Shown in pieces: positions 5,632-7,359 of a stretch of 7,359 nt of DNA. A model generated the notes under the pieces. The model did no database searches and was not told the DNA's origin. It saw nothing but the letters and a program-made list of their open reading frames with translations. A program made the translations under genes and the position numbers. Every line of letters starts with the position of its first letter. Position 1 is the stretch's first letter. Source of the stretch: an uncultured Clostridia bacterium (GTDB lineage: Bacteria > Bacillota > Clostridia > Oscillospirales > Acutalibacteraceae); contig CALGCE010000045.1 in the NCBI GenBank assembly GCA_937884625.1, positions 1 to 7,359 on the forward strand, given 5' to 3'.

Positions 5632-6786
5632 CTAATCATTGAAAAAATCTTTGACCTTATCCATAAAACCTTTACGTTTTTTATAGTTTGTTTCGCCCGT
5701 TGACATATCAAATTCTTTAAGTTTTTCTTTTTGTGTTTTATTAAGGTCACGAGGTACCTCAACATTTATTTTAACGTATTGGTCACCTTTGCCCGAATAA
5801 TTAAGGCGTTGAATACCCTTGCCTTTAAGTTTGAACTCATCGCCCGGTTGGGTACCCTCATGGATTGTAAATTTAACCTTGCCGTCAAGTGTAGGTACGG
5901 TAATCTCGGCACCTAATGTTGCCTGTGCAAAGGTTATCGGTATTTCGCAAAATACGTCAAATCCATCTCTTGTGAAAATCGGATGCGGACGCATATTTAC
6001 ATTAATACGCAAATCACCCGCAGGACCGCCGTTAGCACCTGCATCACCGCCGCCACGAAGATTTATTATCTGACCGTCGTCAATTCCTGCCGGTATATCA
6101 ACGCTCTGTTCTACGGTGTGGCGTATTCTTCCCTTTCCTGCACAGGTATGGCAGGGTTTATCGATTATCTTACCGCTTCCGTGACAGTTATCGCATACCT
6201 TTTGCGTCTGCATAACGCCGAAAGGTGTACGCTGTGTGGCAGATACCTGACCGCTTCCGTGACAAACAGGGCAGGTCTTTGCAGAAGTACCCTTTTCGCA
6301 ACCTGTACCCCCACAGTCTTTACAGTTATCTATTTTTGTGACTTTTACGGTTTTCTTACAACCCTTTGCCGCCTCTTCAAATGAAAGGTTTACAGATGCC
6401 GCCGCATCGTTTCCCCTGCGTGGTGCGTTAGGATTGGAACGTCTGCCACCACCGCCAAAACCACCGCCGAAGAACGAACTGAATATATCGCCAAGGTCGG
6501 AAAAATCTCCCGTAAAGCCACCGCCGAAGCCTCCGCCTCCTGCACCGAAGTTAGGGTCTACCCCTGCGTGACCGAATTGGTCATACCTTGCACGCTTTTC
6601 CTTATCGGAAAGTACCTCGTAAGCCTCGTTTACTTCCTTGAAGTTCTTTTCGGCCTGTGCATCGCCCGGATGCAAATCAGGGTGATACTTCTTTGCGGCT
6701 TTTCTGTATGCTTTTTTCAGTTCCTCGTCGCCTACCGATTTATCAACGCCGAGTACGTCATAATAATCTCGTTTATCTTCTGCCAA
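5632..6786 (-). CDS. dnaJ: Chaperone DnaJ (Hsp40, type I)
   Basis: DnaJ delivers unfolded proteins to DnaK and stimulates its ATPase. The 384-residue protein has the complete type I layout: a J domain (about 5-71) with the HPD triad at 35-37; a Gly/Phe-rich stretch (about 78-114); four zinc-binding CxxCxGxG repeats at 155 (CKDC), 172 (CPVC), 198 (CDNC) and 212 (CHTC); and the substrate-binding C-terminal domains with LRGGGDAG (243-250), RPHPIFTRDGFD (266-277) and TLGAEITVPT (290-299). The start is a TTG, supported by AGGAG 8 bases upstream; no in-frame ATG precedes the J domain. It follows dnaK by 64 bases and is closed by its own terminator, so prmA, which often follows dnaJ in Firmicutes, is not next in this genome. 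Confidence 0.98.
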   Translation of the reverse strand: MAEDKRDYYDVLGVDKSVGDEELKKAYRKAAKKYHPDLHPGDAQAEKNFKEVNEAYEVLSDKEKRARYDQFGHAGVDPNFGAGGGGFGGGFTGDFSDLGDIFSSFFGGGFGGGGRRSNPNAPRRGNDAAASVNLSFEEAAKGCKKTVKVTKIDNCKDCGGTGCEKGTSAKTCPVCHGSGQVSATQRTPFGVMQTQKVCDNCHGSGKIIDKPCHTCAGKGRIRHTVEQSVDIPAGIDDGQIINLRGGGDAGANGGPAGDLRINVNMRPHPIFTRDGFDVFCEIPITFAQATLGAEITVPTLDGKVKFTIHEGTQPGDEFKLKGKGIQRLNYSGKGDQYVKINVEVPRDLNKTQKEKLKEFDMSTGETNYKKRKGFMDKVKDFFND

Positions 6787-6794
6787 AGCAATTT

Positions 6795-6799
6795 CTCCT
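6795..6799 (-). promoter_or_regulatory. Ribosome binding site supporting the dnaJ TTG start
   Basis: AGGAG on the minus strand, 8 bases before the TTG at 6786. It is the evidence that dnaJ uses this non-ATG start. Confidence 0.75.
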
Positions 6800-6813
6800 A
6801 CAACTTTATGTAA

Positions 6814-6840
6814 TATAAGCGTAGAAAAACTACGCTTATA
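6814..6840 (-). repeat. Perfect 11-bp hairpin between dnaK and dnaJ
   Basis: TATAAGCGTAG (6814-6824) is the exact reverse complement of 6830-6840, with a 5-base loop. It starts 10 bases after the dnaK stop codon and ends about 14 bases before the dnaJ ribosome binding site. No U-tract follows on the minus strand, so full termination is not expected. A role in RNA processing, stability of the dnaK message, or lowering dnaJ relative to dnaK is possible. Confidence 0.75.
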
Positions 6841-6850
6841 CTGTTATAAA

Positions 6851-7359
6851 TTATTTATTGTTACTGTCGTCAACATCGGTATAATCTGCCTCGTATACGT
6901 TGTTATCGGGGTTGGCAGATGTATCAGGTTGTGCTTGTGCATCGGCACCCTGTGCTTGTGCTGCGGCGTTATATACCTTTTCGCTTACTGCGTAAATTTC
7001 CTTTTGAAGTTCGTCCTGTTTTGCCTTGATAGCATCGGTATCCTCGCTCTTTAACGCCTCTTTAAGTGCCTCTTTTGCAGTCTCTATCTTTGACTTTTCT
7101 TCATCGGTCAACTTATCGCCAAACTCACTTACCGTCTTTTCGGTCTGATAAATCAACTGGTCGGCATTGTTTCTTAAATCAACGTTTTCTCTGCGTTTCT
7201 TATCCTCTGCCGCATACGCTTCTGCTTCCTTGACAGCCTTATCTATATCCTCTTTGGACATATTTGTATTTGAAGTGATGGTAATGTTGTTTTCCTTACC
7301 CGTACCTAAATCTTTTGCAGATACGTGGACGATACCGTTTGCATCTATATCAAATGTAA
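6851..7359 (-). CDS. dnaK: Chaperone DnaK (Hsp70), C-terminal 168 residues (5' end outside window)
   Basis: DnaK is the ATP-driven Hsp70 that binds exposed hydrophobic segments of client proteins. The visible part starts in the last strands of the substrate-binding beta domain: [20 protein letters not shown] and ITITS are near-identical to the family pattern. It continues as the alpha-helical lid ([14 protein letters not shown] onward), with the conserved [13 protein letters not shown] and the alternating charged helix around [18 protein letters not shown]. An Ala/Gln-rich spacer follows, then an acidic tail, [13 protein letters not shown], that corresponds to the usual acidic end of bacterial DnaK. 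An ATG at 7261 lies inside the domain and is not the true start; the reading frame stays open to the window edge. The ATPase domain lies outside the window. It precedes dnaJ in the expected order. Confidence 0.97.
   Translation of the reverse strand, partial: TFDIDANGIVHVSAKDLGTGKENNITITSNTNMSKEDIDKAVKEAEAYAAEDKKRRENVDLRNNADQLIYQTEKTVSEFGDKLTDEEKSKIETAKEALKEALKSEDTDAIKAKQDELQKEIYAVSEKVYNAAAQAQGADAQAQPDTSANPDNNVYEADYTDVDDSNNK

Noticed and set aside
6410..6560. Short repeated GCC/ACC-type triplets resembling a DNA repeat array
   Set aside because: They are the codons of the Gly/Phe-rich linker of DnaJ, a normal family feature.
5983..6571. Plus-strand open frames opposite dnaJ, including a Pro-rich one
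   Set aside because: The Pro-rich and Cys-rich stretches are the mirror of the Gly-rich and zinc-finger repeats of dnaJ. No independent coding evidence.

Overview
This window looks like ordinary core chromosome of a low-GC Gram-positive anaerobe, most likely a clostridium in the Oscillospirales/Ruminococcaceae range. The grounds are the A/T-rich leaders with strong GGAGG-like ribosome binding sites, the use of TTG starts, a 790-residue SpoIIIE-type FtsK, a TepA-like ClpP relative just upstream of it, and a DegV protein. The lineage call is inference by eye; no database search was possible. Every convincing gene is on the minus strand, so transcription runs from high to low coordinates. No mobile element, CRISPR array, tRNA or rRNA was found.

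Layout in transcription order. (i) The 3' part of dnaK (7359-6851) is followed, after a gap with a hairpin, by complete dnaJ (6786-5632), which ends in an intrinsic terminator (5603-5563). (ii) A well-formed promoter (TTGAAA, 17 bp, TATAAT) then starts a three-gene unit: tepA-like protease (5481-4789), ftsK/spoIIIE (4735-2363) and a membrane-anchored ComEC-type metallo-beta-lactamase-fold protein (2362-1460), closed by an intrinsic terminator (1447-1408). (iii) A new transcription unit begins with degV (1314-427) and continues into pyruvate kinase (365-1), which runs off the window edge.

The genes cover three jobs. DnaK and DnaJ are the Hsp70 chaperone pair. TepA, FtsK and the MBL protein form a probable membrane-linked unit combining a ClpP-like protease, a DNA translocase and a putative hydrolase; ftsK and the MBL gene abut with no gap. 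DegV (fatty-acid binding) and pyruvate kinase (glycolysis) sit together at the low-coordinate end.

The most interesting signals are in the short gaps. Four of the six gene junctions hold a clear inverted repeat that is not an intrinsic terminator. Two of these (in front of pyk and tepA) include the Shine-Dalgarno sequence in the 3' arm. The other two (dnaK-dnaJ and tepA-ftsK) are strong hairpins with no following U-tract. No gene-free stretch exceeds about 150 bases, and I see no strongly novel gene system.
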